Assembly: GCF_000143535.2 (NCBI RefSeq)
Contig: NC_037314.1
Location: 2,232,001-2,296,000 of the forward strand
Length of the DNA stretch: 64,000 nucleotides
From: Botrytis cinerea B05.10
Lineage: Eukaryota > Ascomycota > Leotiomycetes > Helotiales > Sclerotiniaceae
Direction: 5' to 3'
Below, one piece after another: positions 13,239-25,550 of this stretch (positions are counted from its first letter, which is position 1; every line of letters begins with the position of its first letter). The notes beneath the pieces were generated by a model that did no database searches, had not been told where the DNA came from, and saw only the letters and a program-made list of their open reading frames with translations. The position numbers and the translations under genes were made by a program.

Positions 13239-14024
13239 TGAACGGCGTGTGGTGTGTGGTGGATGTTGCTGTATTTGTCGTCCTGGGACCGGTCCGGCGT
13301 ATATAGTATCTCTTTTCACAAGGTGGGATAAGAGAGGCGGGCGAGGGTGATGGCAGGGTGGATAGACTGACAAAAGTAAAGAAGCTTGGGGGAAAAAGAA
13401 ACCCTTGAGTGGATTGATTGCAATTTGGGCAGGATGAAGCAATTCTCACTCTGTGATAAGACTCCGTACACAATTACAAGAAGCAGATCTTGGAGGGGAG
13501 AGAGAGAGAGAGGGACGGAGGAGGGGGAGAGAGGAAGTATACTAGAGAGACGTCGTATTTATTACCAAGCTCATCGCTCCTAGCCTGCCTTTTCCAATTT
13601 TTCTTTCATGTTTTCTACGTTCTACTTCCTGTCCTCTGCTTCCCATTCCTTTCCCATTGATTAAACCATGATGCAGATCTTTGGGCTGGCCAGGTACGTA
13701 AACCGTTTGAATGCGGGATTCTCGAACGATTGACTGGCTTGAGGGGGGGAGGCAATAATATAAAAATCAATAAAATCAATAAAATGATTTTCGCATCGAC
13801 GCATACGATGTAGCGAGAAAATCATTTGCCATCAATGCCAACGGTTCCCCTGGGTAGACGACTTGGCAATGGGCTCCAGTCAAGGGCAGCTGCAATTGCT
13901 TCGACCCATAATATCTACATACGATGCACCGACGAGGAGCTAGGGAGGTCTATTCATTTATACAAATCATCTTCGTACGCACAGCACTATCTAGATTCCA
14001 GATCAACAATTTGCCCTTGGTCAA

Positions 14025-14053
14025 TCCATCCATCCATCCATCCATCCATCCAT
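14025..14053. repeat. (CCAT)n microsatellite
   Basis: About seven copies of the tetranucleotide CCAT, the reverse complement of the unit at 13212-13238, 0.8 kb away. Confidence 0.9.
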
Positions 14054-15371
14054 GAGCTTTACAATTTATTCACGACCTAACCGATCCATCCTATACTGGA
14101 TGGAGAATTGATCGGGTCTGCGTGCTCAAACCCATCGACACACACAAGCACATCGACGGAAGGAGAAGATGCAAATGAAATTAGAGTTTGGGCTTGTGTT
14201 CATTGCTCATCGCCCATCGCTCATCGCCCCATCTATCTTGTCTTGTCTCCCACTCTGCATTGAATGGTCCAATGCCCACCCGCGCGAAATCTGCATGGCG
14301 CGTTCGCAAGAGATTCCGGCTTATTTTGTGGGTGGAGAAGCTGGTCGGTTATTGTGCTCAATTCAGCATTGACGGAGAATCTATTGGCTGGCATGAGGAG
14401 AAGTTGCTTTCTTTGGGAGAGACAAACGCTCACGGGTAAGCCACATGTCACATCGTTTCTCTCTTACTCTTTCCTTGTTGTCCACGGAGTCTAGCACTTA
14501 CGATCCAGGTGCGTACAAAATTCGCGACTCTATATTGCACATGTGTGTAGATCATTGAAAATCGCGGAGAGGAGACGGAGACAAGGATCCGGGGCAGCAG
14601 TACATCGTTCTTCTCTCAGAGTGTTATGGCGTGCGTACTCGTTGCTACTCTCAGATACCAATTATTCATGGAAAACGTCGAGGCTCATCCGCTCGTAGGA
14701 ACTTCATTTACCTATGACATCTTGACCGCGAACATCCATCACTTGCCGAGGCACGAGAAGACTCACATAAATGTATGACAAGAAATAGGAGGCGCGGAAT
14801 CCTACTTTGCCATAAGCGTTTGTGACTGATATCTTCAAGTCTCCACCAAATCGAAAATTCATGCACACACAGACCATTCACAGACGTCCCAATTTGGATG
14901 ATCCCCCGGACAGCACCCTTGATAGGTTACTCGATTCGGATGATGACCCATGTGGATTTTCTATAACATCACTGGCATAACCCTTTTGAGAATTTGCAAC
15001 CTTTACCGAGTGTCTAGTCGTCAAAAACTTGGACACAAAGCATGAGTCGGAAGAGGATGAAAAGGAAGGTAGTATCTCACGATCAAGTCTGTTTTCAAAT
15101 GTTTGTTCTCGAATCTGCCTGTCTTTGAACTGGAGACAAACCAGAGTCACTCGGACGAGGCACAGCAGGTTTCATTAGATCCTTCACATGGCTAATTTCA
15201 CGCAGACTTTCAAAAGTAATATCGTGAATTGGTATGCTCATTAACATTCCAGGAATCTAAGCTCAGAGCCAGTCAGCAAGATCCTATTGATTATAGCCTT
15301 TCGGAGATGATATGAAAAGGTTAACAGTAATCTGCCCCTTATTCGTCTTCACTCACTGACACGGTTGATTA

Positions 15372-16170
15372 TTAGTACTCATTCCAAATTTTCCGAATAT
15401 CATCTACCAGTCGATATTGTCGTTCAATTAAATTTCGGATATTGAAAGATCTATGTACGGAGGACTTGCCTTCATCTCGGCAATGAATTGGACGTTCAAT
15501 ATTGCGCAGCAGAAACAAGACATGAAAACATTTATTCTCCGACGATATTGGGTTTGGGTCGTGTTGGTGTGAGCCAGATTTGAAGGGCACTCAGCCATGG
15601 AAACCACGGGCCAAATATTGACCATGTCTTGCAGTTGGAGGCTGATGGAATACTAGCACACTATTTTGCTGATATCCACAGCTTCTTACACGGAACAAGT
15701 CTAATAGAAGCAAGATGTTATGGATATCAGGAGTTCCGTCACCCTATCAACATACGAAAGTCCACGTTATGAGAGATTTAAGGTCATTGTAGCCACAATA
15801 TCCCACATTTCAAGCTCAATACTTGCTGGAGCTATTGGCGCAATTTGAAGAGAAGAAAATTGTGGAATTCTTTCACGAAGTTATGCATGGGATACTAGTG
15901 GGCCGATTTCTTTGAGATCTCTTGGGCCGTCATAAAGCATCATCTCCCCCACAAGCTTTCGTTGAAGTCGACCTTCCTCAACTTATCTCATCCATCTCGG
16001 CACGTTTAGCCTCACCCTAGCCATTACGAAAGATATAAAGCCATTTCCGCACAGGAATCTCTGAATGCGGAGAAGAATGCACTCTCTTGATGACCAGGCG
16101 AGATAAGACTTGCCAAAATTACACCCTGTTAACGGTACTTGAAAGCAACGCAATCTGGACGTCGAGATGT
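15372..16170 (-). pseudogene. Eroded Zn2Cys6-type transcription factor gene (probable relic)
   Basis: Read on the minus strand, one frame gives long protein-like stretches broken by stop codons. From about 16130 it runs through 'RECILLRIQRFL' and 'VPRWMR', then TAA (15985-15983), then 'VEEGRLQRKLVGEMMLYDG', then TAA (15883-15881), then an 'IELEMWDIVATMTLNLS' stretch, then TAA (15769-15767). Downstream, 'MVNIWPVVSMAECPS' and, in another frame, 'RQYRLVDDIRKIWNEY' resemble the C-terminal half and end of Fungal_trans_2 regulators. The first two stops sit where CAA (Gln) would make sense, consistent with C-to-T change at CpA as in repeat-induced point mutation. No intact start or zinc cluster is left. 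Identification is by resemblance only. Confidence 0.4.
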
Positions 16171-17312
16171 CAAACTACATGAATGATGATTCCTTGGTCT
16201 GACTGTCTGGCATGTCAATTTTTGCACTCCAGACATTTGGTAAGTGGGACTTGAGTTTTTCCTTTCCCAGTATTTCTCCAAGCCATTCTTATTCAGTGGC
16301 TCGACCAAGGAAAAATGTCGGAAGAGAGATAAAATTCTCGAGCTATTCCCAATAATTCAAACTATTGGTAAATCCTTACTCGATAGTTGGGAAAAAAGAC
16401 CGAATACCCATTCAACAAGATACGATATCAAATCATACAACTTACCTACTTATCATGAGTACTTGGAACTGATGCCATCTCATCCCACAGCTGTAGAACA
16501 GAAAGCGCCGGTCTAGATATAAAAAGTTGCGGGCACCAAGACAGGTAGCTGAGCTATAGTATGGGGAACATGCACCACCCAATTATGCTTTCTCAAATCA
16601 AGAATTTCAAGTGCCTAGTAGTTGCGCCGGCTTAAATGTAATGGAGCACCTGCTTTCAAGTAAACATCGGAAAACGTTTCCACCTTGTGTCTAGGTATTT
16701 CATTACATACATCTAAGTTAGCACCACAATATAATCACACATTCCTCAATTCAACAGACCAACAGACCAACCATTTTCCAACATGCTACGTGGATGTTTT
16801 CTCTAATACCTGTCTCCATACTCTCGAGACACTCTGTCTGTACTTGCTTGTTAGCACACATTAAAAAGCATTTTCACCCCAATTTTAAATCCACCGGCAC
16901 ATCTCCACTATCATCGGCATTGAATACCTATCTTGTCACCAAAACAGGGATCGAAAGTGGGCGCTACAACCCCGAATTTTATCAATCTGTACCTATGCTG
17001 CAGGGGTTTCCGAAACAGAATTCATCACCACATTTCGCGAATATTTGGTCTCGAAGATCGAATTTGCTTTTTGGAAATTGAGAAAAAGGACACGGATCTG
17101 TTTGTTTTCATAACGACACGAGAGGGTTGTGGGAGATCGAACCATTTGAATTGAGCAGTCGAGGACGGGAAGATTGTGTGTTGCATTATTGATTATACAT
17201 TGGGTTGCGATATTACCGCGTACCTGGATTGGACGGACAGTCTTACGATACAACCGACGCATTCCCTGTCACTCATTACCTACGAATATCATTCATCCGT
17301 TTACCAATCATC
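16171..17312. other. Intergenic region upstream of the membrane-protein gene
   Basis: No supported gene. The 90-codon plus frame at 16244-16516 has no recognisable feature. The last 300 bases should hold the promoter and 5' UTR of the gene starting at 17313. Confidence 0.4.
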
Positions 17313-17450
17313 ATGACGACCGACAAACTTCAAGTCTTCAAATTTGGTGACGGGGTCTGGGACCCGAGTCATCGATTTGTTACTTCGTGGTTGGTCTCTC
17401 CATGGGCGCTTTTTGCTGTTAGAGCTTCAATTGTAAGTTACCTATCATGA

Positions 17451-17496
<46 letters not shown>

Positions 17497-18341
17497 AGGG
17501 GTAGATGGGAAAGTAAAGTATATATATAAATCGCAATAACTAATTCCTTCAATCTAGTCCCTCTATGCATTTTTCGTCCTGCTCTTCGCTATCTTTTGGG
17601 AAATAGCTCAATTGCCCAACGGAGGCGCAACCGCACGATTCAGCTTCTCTTATTTCACCAGTAAGTTTTCCCCTCCTTCTCCCACTCAAACAAAACCCCC
17701 CATACTAACCCCCCACAGTCCTCTGCTACTGGGGCATATCCTTCTACTTCTTCTTCGCCGCCCTTCACACCTTCACCTACGCACGCAGCGGCATCCCCCT
17801 ACTCTCGCGCTTTCCGCGCCCCCTCCAGGCCCTGCACGCCCTCTACTACAGCACCATCATCTGCTACCCCATCCTCGTCACCATCGTATTCTGGGGCGTC
17901 ATCTTCCGGGTCTCGGTCCCCGTCGGCTGGTTCCCCACCACCTTCGACGCCTGGTCCAACATTTCCGAACACGGGCTCAACTCGCTCTTCGCCCTCTTCG
18001 AAATTTGCATCCCGCGCACCCCGTCCCCGCCCTGGTTTCATCTCCTCTGGCTCATCGTCATCCTGGCTTGTTATCTAGGATTGGCATATATCACCGTGGC
18101 GACGAAACATCAATATGTGTACTCGTTTTTGAATCCAAAGGTTGCGCAGCATGGCATGGTGGCCGCGTATGTATTTGGGATTGCGGTGGGCATTTGTTTG
18201 ATTTTTGCGGTGGTGAAGGGTGCGGTGAGTTTGAGGGTGTGGGTGACGGAAACGAAAGGGGGGAGGAGAGGAAAGTTTGCGAAGGTCGGGGAGCTGCAGA
18301 TTGCGGATGTGGAGATGCAGAGGTTTGAGGGGAAGGCTTGA
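17313..18341 (+). CDS. Multipass membrane protein, FAR-17a/AIG1-like
   Basis: Three exons, 17313-17432, 17558-17660 and 17719-18341; introns 17433-17557 (125 nt, containing a long GA tract) and 17661-17718; 281 aa. The ATG at 17313 gives an N-terminus 'MTTDKLQVFKFGDGVWDPSH' just before the first hydrophobic segment. About six hydrophobic segments follow, near residues 25-60, 78-95, 115-135, 170-190, 205-222 and 238-256. The loop 'AWSNISEHGLNSLFALFEI' with an invariant-looking His resembles the AIG1/FAR-17a and rolling-stone type membrane families; in human AIG1 a Thr and a His form the hydrolase site for fatty-acid esters of hydroxy fatty acids. That activity is not shown here. Exon 3 is strikingly C-rich up to about 18060 and G-rich after it. 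Confidence 0.75.
17455..17490 (+). repeat. (GA)n microsatellite inside an intron
   Basis: About 18 uninterrupted GA units within the first intron of the membrane-protein gene; they account for that intron being more than twice the usual length here. Confidence 0.95.
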
Positions 18342-19446
18342 GATGTACATTCGAGATGAAGACGTAAGATGAAGATTCGAGATGAAGACGTAACACGAAG
18401 ATTCAAGACTAAGATGAACGAACACGAAGAAGAAAAAAGGTACAAAATACCCCCGAGTAGTAAGCGCGTCACGACACAAAATACCCCGGATGAATATCCC
18501 ATAGACAGATATGTGGTTACGAGGTATAATGCAATGCCAATACAACCAATTGGTGTGGTGGTGATATGCGGATGGATGGATGATAGACACTACCTACCTA
18601 CCTACCCACCCACCCACCCACCTATCTAGACACACAAACCAACACGAACAAAAGAAAAAAAGAAAGAAAAAAAAAAACACACACACAACACGACCTCAGG
18701 AAACGAGCACAGAAAATCAAGTATAGAAATCAAACACAAGTATTCATTCAAAATTAGCTGGCGTTTTTGGGAGAAGGGCGGGGAGGGAGAACGGGAGAAA
18801 GCGATACCCAGGAGGAACGTACTGATTGATATTGATATTGATATTGACATTCGTACTCACATTCGTATTCGTATGTATTGTATTGTTGAAGATGCGAGAT
18901 GCGAGATGAGAGGAGAGAAATAGGTAGAGATATCTATCTTCGAGAGCGAGTAGATGAGAGGGATGAGAATGAGATTATAATCTATCCCATAGACAGACTG
19001 ACTGACTAGATTCACGGATGATATTTCATACATTCATTGCATTACACTACGTTACATTCATATGCTCTATTGTTAAAAGTAAAAGTATAGAAGACGACCT
19101 GACGTGACATGACCTGTATGTAATTTACATCACACAAGTGAATTTTCTCCCCAGACGATATGAACTATAATGTGAATCCATTCATTAAAGATATTCTATA
19201 AATTTATCTCATCATCCCTTCCATTTCATCCCATCCCATCTCATCCAAACCCACCCATCCCATTATTTTCCGCATATCCCCAAACTCCAAGAATACACCA
19301 TCCATATCATCCCTACTGGTATCAATTAATCAATCAATCAAGCAAGCGAACAGTAAACCTCACAAAACGACATCTCTATCTCCATCTCCACCTCCAAACC
19401 ACAACATTAGATTTTATATCTCAACCTGTCCAAACTCAGAAGCACA
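18342..19446. other. Convergent intergenic region with microsatellites
   Basis: Contains a CCTA/CCCA tract (18592-18625), A-rich and CA-rich runs (18650-18690), a GATATT repeat (18826-18848) and many GAGAT motifs. No gene is supported; 3' UTRs of the flanking genes are expected here. Confidence 0.5.
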
Positions 19447-20871
19447 TTACTCAGCCTCATCCTCATATTCCTCCAACCCCTGATCTTCATCTTCATCATA
19501 AGCTTCCTCTTGACCCAATTGCGAATCGCGATCTGATGAACCTCCATCTTCCGATTTTGGATCTACAATTTTCATCCTGTCATCTTGGAATTCCACGCTT
19601 TTTCTCGGCTTGGGAACTTGTTCTTTTTCCACAATGGGAGCTGGAGCCGCGGCTGGAGCTTCAATAACAACATCTCCACTCCAGGCTCTGCATCCCTTAA
19701 CATCCTCTCCACATCTTAAACATGTCCATCCTTCTCCCTCCTCTGCTTCCAATTTACTGGCGATACATACGAAACAATATATACATCCACATTCTACCGT
19801 CTCGTATGGATTCGTGATGTCGGTTTGTGCACTTCCGATTACACCGGTACTAGCAGCAGCAGCCATAACGCCTTCTTCCGTTGCTTGTAGCGCATTTTGA
19901 TCATGGTAACAGATAGCACAAGTACGTTCGGGCAGGAAAGAAAGTTCGCCTTTCTTTTCATTGATGGAAAGCTCATCAGGGGATGATGTGTTGAAAACTG
20001 ATTTCGCACGTCTCCAAACACGGGAGAGTAAACGTCTCCAGCGAGATATGCCGACCAGCGGGAGTACGAAAAGGAGAAATTCGGTGAATGCGTGCCATAC
20101 AAGTTGGCGATTGAGATACTCGAATGATACTTCTCTGCTGACTTGGCTTGTTGGGGGTGCTAGTCGGAGTCGTAGGATTCGATCGAGCAAAGTGCGATAT
20201 CTGCCGTTCACGAGGAATACGAGGAAGGAGGCGAAGGCGGCGGTGGAGTGAACATTCGTTAAGAGATCTGTGATACGGGAGAGTCGACTCATAAGGGGTG
20301 AGGGGGTGTTATACCCATTGTCTGAATCGACTAGGTAGTTTTCCCAACGTGTCCAGGCGTACTTGCCGCCTACAGTGAAGAGACCATATAAACTCTTCTG
20401 CCATTTCGATGGCGATACCAAAACGGGTCCAGAGTGTCGCGCATCTGTGAATTTTAAATTCTGCAATGTGGCTCCATACGTAGCATCATGATCCCATATA
20501 CTGAGTTTGAAAAGAATAGCTCTCAGAGCCAGCATTATTTCCGCAGACCAATCATCCTGTATATGAGTACCGAAATACTTTAAGCCTTCTCCCACTTGCC
20601 CTTTCAATAGGTCTAGCAATTCTTCATCCAATAACTCTGCATCCACTTGACCGACTCGAAAAGCAGGACGAGTTCCTTCGCGTCCGGAAATCGTATCCCA
20701 TGTTGTGAGACCTGCAGTCCCTAATCGAGAAAATGGAAAAGGGAGGGAGGAAACTCGTTGGGAGATGGCGGTGTTACGTCGTCGATTAAGATGAGTTTGG
20801 GCTGCTACTTCGCGAGCTTGACGACGAGCGGTAAGGCGCTGTTGGGCGAGGATAAAATCGTTGGATGTCAT
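19447..20871 (-). CDS. PEX2: Peroxisome biogenesis factor 2 (RING peroxin)
   Basis: Intronless, 474 aa, ATG at 20871. The Pex2/Pex12 amino-terminal region spans about residues 75-290, with hydrophobic segments near 205-222 and 262-276. A RING finger follows: Cys318-x2-Cys321, Cys361-x-Cys363, Cys366-x2-Cys369 and Cys384-x2-Cys387. The usual His of the RING is replaced by Cys363 ('CGCIYCFVC'). Pex2, Pex10 and Pex12 form the peroxisomal membrane ubiquitin-ligase complex that ubiquitinates the import receptor Pex5 for recycling. The C-terminal 75 residues are acidic and disordered, ending in Glu/Asp-rich sequence. Length and domain order match filamentous-fungal Pex2. Confidence 0.9.
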   Translation of the reverse strand: MTSNDFILAQQRLTARRQAREVAAQTHLNRRRNTAISQRVSSLPFPFSRLGTAGLTTWDTISGREGTRPAFRVGQVDAELLDEELLDLLKGQVGEGLKYFGTHIQDDWSAEIMLALRAILFKLSIWDHDATYGATLQNLKFTDARHSGPVLVSPSKWQKSLYGLFTVGGKYAWTRWENYLVDSDNGYNTPSPLMSRLSRITDLLTNVHSTAAFASFLVFLVNGRYRTLLDRILRLRLAPPTSQVSREVSFEYLNRQLVWHAFTEFLLFVLPLVGISRWRRLLSRVWRRAKSVFNTSSPDELSINEKKGELSFLPERTCAICYHDQNALQATEEGVMAAAASTGVIGSAQTDITNPYETVECGCIYCFVCIASKLEAEEGEGWTCLRCGEDVKGCRAWSGDVVIEAPAAAPAPIVEKEQVPKPRKSVEFQDDRMKIVDPKSEDGGSSDRDSQLGQEEAYDEDEDQGLEEYEDEAE

Positions 20872-23239
20872 CGAGAGGGCATTGAATGGCGTGTATATAT
20901 TTCACATACAATAGTCTTCAGAAAGTTATTTGCTGATTTGGAAGAAGGTACGATATGCAATGTTAATTGCAAGAATGCAAGCTTGTGTTGACGTAAATAC
21001 CGAGGTTATTCTCCGACCTTCCGTTTTGGGATCTTTGCGCTAATATCAAATGTGGATTGGCGTCAGAAGCTACTGTGGATTTCTAGAACCTTACTACATT
21101 AGTCATTTTGTGTCACGTCACTTGGAATTCGAGAATTATTCTGCTTCCCATCTTTGTTTTTGAAAACAACCATCAGAGGTTTTATCCATCTGGATGTCTT
21201 CTCCGAATTGCTATAGCAGTTGGCTATAATTTGGGACTACCAGCCAATCTGTGTCAATGAATTACGCATATGGATGGATACGCTTGTACACACTTCTTTC
21301 TACATGCTTGATGTGCGCCCTTTCAAGTATTCAGTTCGCTCATTCGCACTCGATACCTTTTGAAAATGGTCTTTCTGCCTTATTTGTTTGGCATGCGTGT
21401 TTTTGCTAGAATAACAACGGCCAGCGTCGAAGATCTTCTCAGCTACTATCTCTCAAGTCATATTAAAGGTGTGCACAGCTCTGATATGTATAAGCTTGTC
21501 TTGATCCCATTGACGTCAAGGATCTCTGAGACTACCGCTGTGTGGTTCCTTCACAATCTCCGAAGCTTGAGTTTGATACCCCGTCGAATTCAGGCTCATA
21601 TCCCGCGAATTGCTCGAGGGTACCGTCGTAATAGATCACCAGTCTCTTGGTCAATTCTAGGATCATTACAAATTGCAAAATCGATTAGTAAAATACAAAA
21701 GTGTAAGCTGACGGTTGTGCAAGCAGCCACATACCGGAATTGATATTCCACTGCAGACTTCGTCTCCAATAAATCAACTCGGCCCCAAGAAGGAGCTCAT
21801 AAACTTGTAAGAATTCGTCAGATAAGATCTTACACATCTTGTTACATTTCCAATTGGTGGAGCTTCTAGCTTTTTTATAAGTTACTCGTTTCCCGCTCTG
21901 TCAAGGCGTATCTCGTTCTTCAACGAATCTTCGTTCTACAAACTTTGCCAATGTTCCTGCATGCCATGCAATGTGCTTACATAGCTCAGAAGACATTTTA
22001 CCGCTTACAGCATTGATACCTGGGTTTTCTTCTCTCGCTATTCTTTGTGTAACCTTGAAGCTTGATATCTCTACAGTTGCATTCGAAGAAAGCCTTGAGT
22101 GGCTAGTGAAACTTCGATTGAGTTTACAGTCATATGTCATGCATAGCTTCCTTGGAACCTTCTTCTAGCGGCCTGTCTTCGAATTTTCCACAAGGCTGAA
22201 GGCTGAAGAATCCTCGCGGAAGAATTTCTTGTTGTAGTTAATGGTCAGCCAAGTGGTGTATCTCCAGGTGCTTTTAAGTGGCTCAGACATATGGATGACA
22301 TTATATTCATGCTTAGGCTTACAAGATTTTCTCTATATTTTAAAAAGCCTGCAGAGGCCAAAATCCGGTCTATCAACGCTATAACTCATTCCATTAAATG
22401 TGTTGTCGGAATAAATGGTCATTAGCCGACTCCCTGCTATCCTCCTCCGCGGAAAAAGAGGTTACTGCTACAAATCAAAAAAATGATGCTCCAAATCAAT
22501 AGTACTCCAATTCTTGTGGAACCGTATCATCATTGGTGCGTATGTATCAATTCCATGATAGAAGGATGAACCCATGACTACTCAGTGCGGCAATCGCGGC
22601 CGTGGAATACCAAGTTATCGCCGGATCTTCAACCGTAGAACGGGTTTTACTGTTCTCTTCAAATTCCTCTGAGTGATATCCTGCATGTTTGATGCATGGC
22701 AGAATGACAGAATCGACCTAATTGGCTTGTGAAGCGATGGCGGAAGCAGTCACTATGTTTAGCCAATCGCTAATGGTGGCTTGCTTCTCAATGCATGTAC
22801 CAAGCTTAGAATCACCAATGATTTTCTGATGGCCCCGGGCAAATCTCTTTTGCTTTCCTGGCCTGATCTTGATCCATCAAATCTATCCTTTCTGGCCTCA
22901 AACTTTTCGCTGACATGAGCTTCGCTCTGCTGACATTTAGAAGAAGCTTATTTTTGGCCAGGGAAGTAGAGCAGGGGTTAGCTCAATATCGCGGATTAAA
23001 TCATACACAACCAATCCTTCATCAACTATGAAATTATCTCAAGTCTACCTCACGGTGTAGCTATCAGGATCACCAGCTTGCCACAGTCACTGTCAACTCT
23101 TGAACATTTTCCAGTATTGGAATTTGTATAACTTGTAAAGTTCTATCTATCATCTCCATTCCTTCAAGCGTGGAGTTTCATGGAAATTATACTCTAATCC
23201 GAACATCCGACTATTCGCCCCCCCCACCCATCAAACGCC
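20872..23239. other. Divergent intergenic region
   Basis: About 2.4 kb between PEX2 and the Zn2Cys6 gene, which diverge from it. Frames of 60-127 codons at 21360-21743 and 21901-22168 have no domain features and no consistent splice partners. The base composition looks like decayed sequence. Promoters of both flanking genes are expected at its ends. Confidence 0.4.
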
Positions 23240-25550
23240 ATGGACCTCGAGGAATTAAGATCCCAATTTCCATCCCCGACAGTCCTAGAAGATCCGCTCT
23301 CGATGTTCTTTGATTTTGGAACACCAGTTCAAGAAGTTCAGAATAAACACCAAACTACAACTCAGAGTCACGAGCCTAGAGGCGGCGTTAGGGTCTCGTT
23401 GGCATGTGTGCCGGTATTATATTTGAGTCGCTCTTTGCTGTAATTCATACTAATAATTGAACAGTGTCGAAGTCGTCATGTAAAATGCGGAGCAGAGATG
23501 CCTTCATGTAGTCGTTGTCAGCAAGACGATAAGCCGTGCTTTTATGCAAAGTCAAGAAGAGGCATGAGATACAAGAATGCTTCCAGAAAAAGAAACTCGA
23601 CAAAAGCGCATGTTGAAAAACGGTATATTATAACAGATCAAGGAAAGTATTCTACTTCAGCAGGAAGTCATGCTGGGAACTCATCTAGTGAATCGTGGAC
23701 TGGTGCAGTTTCTGACGCATCACCAAGCCCTAGTAGCTCTTCATCCAGATTACACAGCGTTAATCTCATGGACTCAAAAAGGCTGATTGATCTTTACTAC
23801 AAGTCTGTCAACCTGTATTCTTTCATATCCTATCACTGACGGACCAATAGTTTCTTCCACAAAGCCCATCCATATATTATGCCAAAACCTCATTTTCTAA
23901 ATAGACTGAAATCCAACCCAGACTCTTTGAATAACCTTCTTCCAGTAATGCAATATATCGGATCGCTATATGCACCTGATCTTTCATCAGCAGAGTTCAG
24001 GTCTATAGCTTTAAGCCAACTAAAATTAGTCAATTTGCCACAAAATGGCTTTAGCGTTCAAACTTTACTTTTACTTGCCATTGCTGTCCACGCGGAAGAC
24101 GAAAGAGAAAAAGCACGGGCTATCTTGGATAGAAATATATGCATGGCATTAGAGCTCGGGATGAATCATCGAGCTTTTGCTGAGATGGAAAGAGATCTGG
24201 TATTAGCTGAGAGCTGGAGAAGAACCTTTTGGGGCCTGTACGTTCTTGATGGAGTGTTTTCTGGTATTGCTTGTGCGTCTAGTTTTATGTGAGTACTCTT
24301 AAGGAGAAATACCACAGCGTCAGATTATATACTCACCTACTCTAGTTTATCCGCAATTGAAACACAAGTAGATCTGCCTTGTGAGGACTATGAATATGAG
24401 AGCGGAGTAAGTCATTCCACTTGCCTAACATCATCTGTTACAGTTGTGACGATTGAAAATTCTGAACTTCTCTTAGAGCATTCCGCAACCTCGCACTCTC
24501 TCAGATTATGACTCCCGTGATTTTGAAGACGAGATCCCGGTATTCTCCTCTTTTACATACCTCATTGACCTTGTCCGCATCATTGGTACAATTCTTAGCA
24601 TCAATGACATCACGGGCAAAAATCTAGAGCCTGCTGTTACAAATGCCGATGCTATGCTTGTGAATTGGAGACTCCATTTACCAGTGGAGAAACAAGGGGT
24701 GGTGGATAAGAATGAGGAAGTCGATGAATTGTTATTTCAAGCACAAAGTTTACTGCAGACGTATGTTGAAGTTACTTTCAATAACTTCCTTTCATGAATC
24801 GATTGTGTGTGAATACAAAATTTTAATCAACGATACAGACTTCTAGTAGTTATCCACCGTCCCCTATCACGCCTTTACCACTCACCACTCGAGAAAATCT
24901 CCCGCTGTGCACCACCACCATCCACCTCTTCCCCAACCGGCAACGAAGATCTCACCCGCTGGCTTCACACAAAGAAAACCATCGAAGCAGCCCAAACAGC
25001 CATGAATCTCTATGCACTTCCTAGTTCAATATTACTACACACGCCTCTCGGTATTTGTGGGATTACAAAAGCAACACTCGCAAATCTCAGTGCCTGTGCT
25101 TATGTGTATAACAATAGAGGAGATGACAGGGAAAGAGGAGGAAATCTCGAAAGGTCGAGTGAGTGGAAGATGGCTAGGGATAGGATTAGATTGGGATTAG
25201 GCGCCACGAAGGTTTTGGCGGGGGTTTGGGAGGGTGCGCGAGGGACAGAAAGAGAATTGAAGACGATTGCCAGAGGCGTCTTTGCGAATGGTACGAGGAG
25301 AGAAGAGAGTAGAATGACGATACTGGGGACGCGTGGGGCGAGCGAAGAAGGGGGTAACGGAGGATATGTGGGGATGGGAACGAGAACGGAGTTTGAAGGG
25401 ATTGGCCGAGAAAATGGATATTCAACGGGTGACGGCTTTGAGGAGAATTTTAGAGCGGGGGAGTTTGAGTATTTGGGAATTCTAAATGGTTTGGCTGTGG
25501 GAACGAATGTTGGAATGGTGGGGAACGGTGGAGCTTCGAATGGTTGTTGA
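23240..25550 (+). CDS. Zn2Cys6 transcription factor with fungal_trans domain
   Basis: Six exons: 23240-23413, 23465-23802, 23851-24288, 24346-24406, 24477-24760, 24839-25550; 668 aa. The zinc cluster is split by intron 1: 'ACVPCRSRHVKC' then 'PSCSRCQQDDKPC', giving Cys-x2-Cys-x6-Cys and Cys-x2-Cys-x6-Cys, the binuclear cluster that contacts DNA. A Ser-rich linker leads to a fungal-specific regulatory domain (about residues 155-470) with 'FFHKAHPYIMPKPHFL' and 'ESWRRTFWGLYVLDGVFSG', typical of the family. The C-terminus is Gly/Glu/Arg-rich. The donor at 23803 (GTCTGT) is weak; an alternative at 23815 also keeps frame but leaves a 36-nt intron. The target genes are unknown, and no pathway cluster adjoins it. 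Confidence 0.88.

Larger units (their letters stand above)
12556..15371. other. Gene-poor region, promoter of the 931-aa gene
   Basis: No supported gene. It contains a TGGA tetranucleotide tract near 13212-13238, a GA-rich tract at 13497-13535 and a CCAT tract at 14025-14053. The overlapping frames near 13117-13473 come from these repeats and are not credible genes. Confidence 0.4.

Noticed and set aside
13117..13473. Overlapping minus frames of 101 and 118 codons
   Set aside because: They run through the TGGA tract in two frames and show no start context, domain or splice partner.
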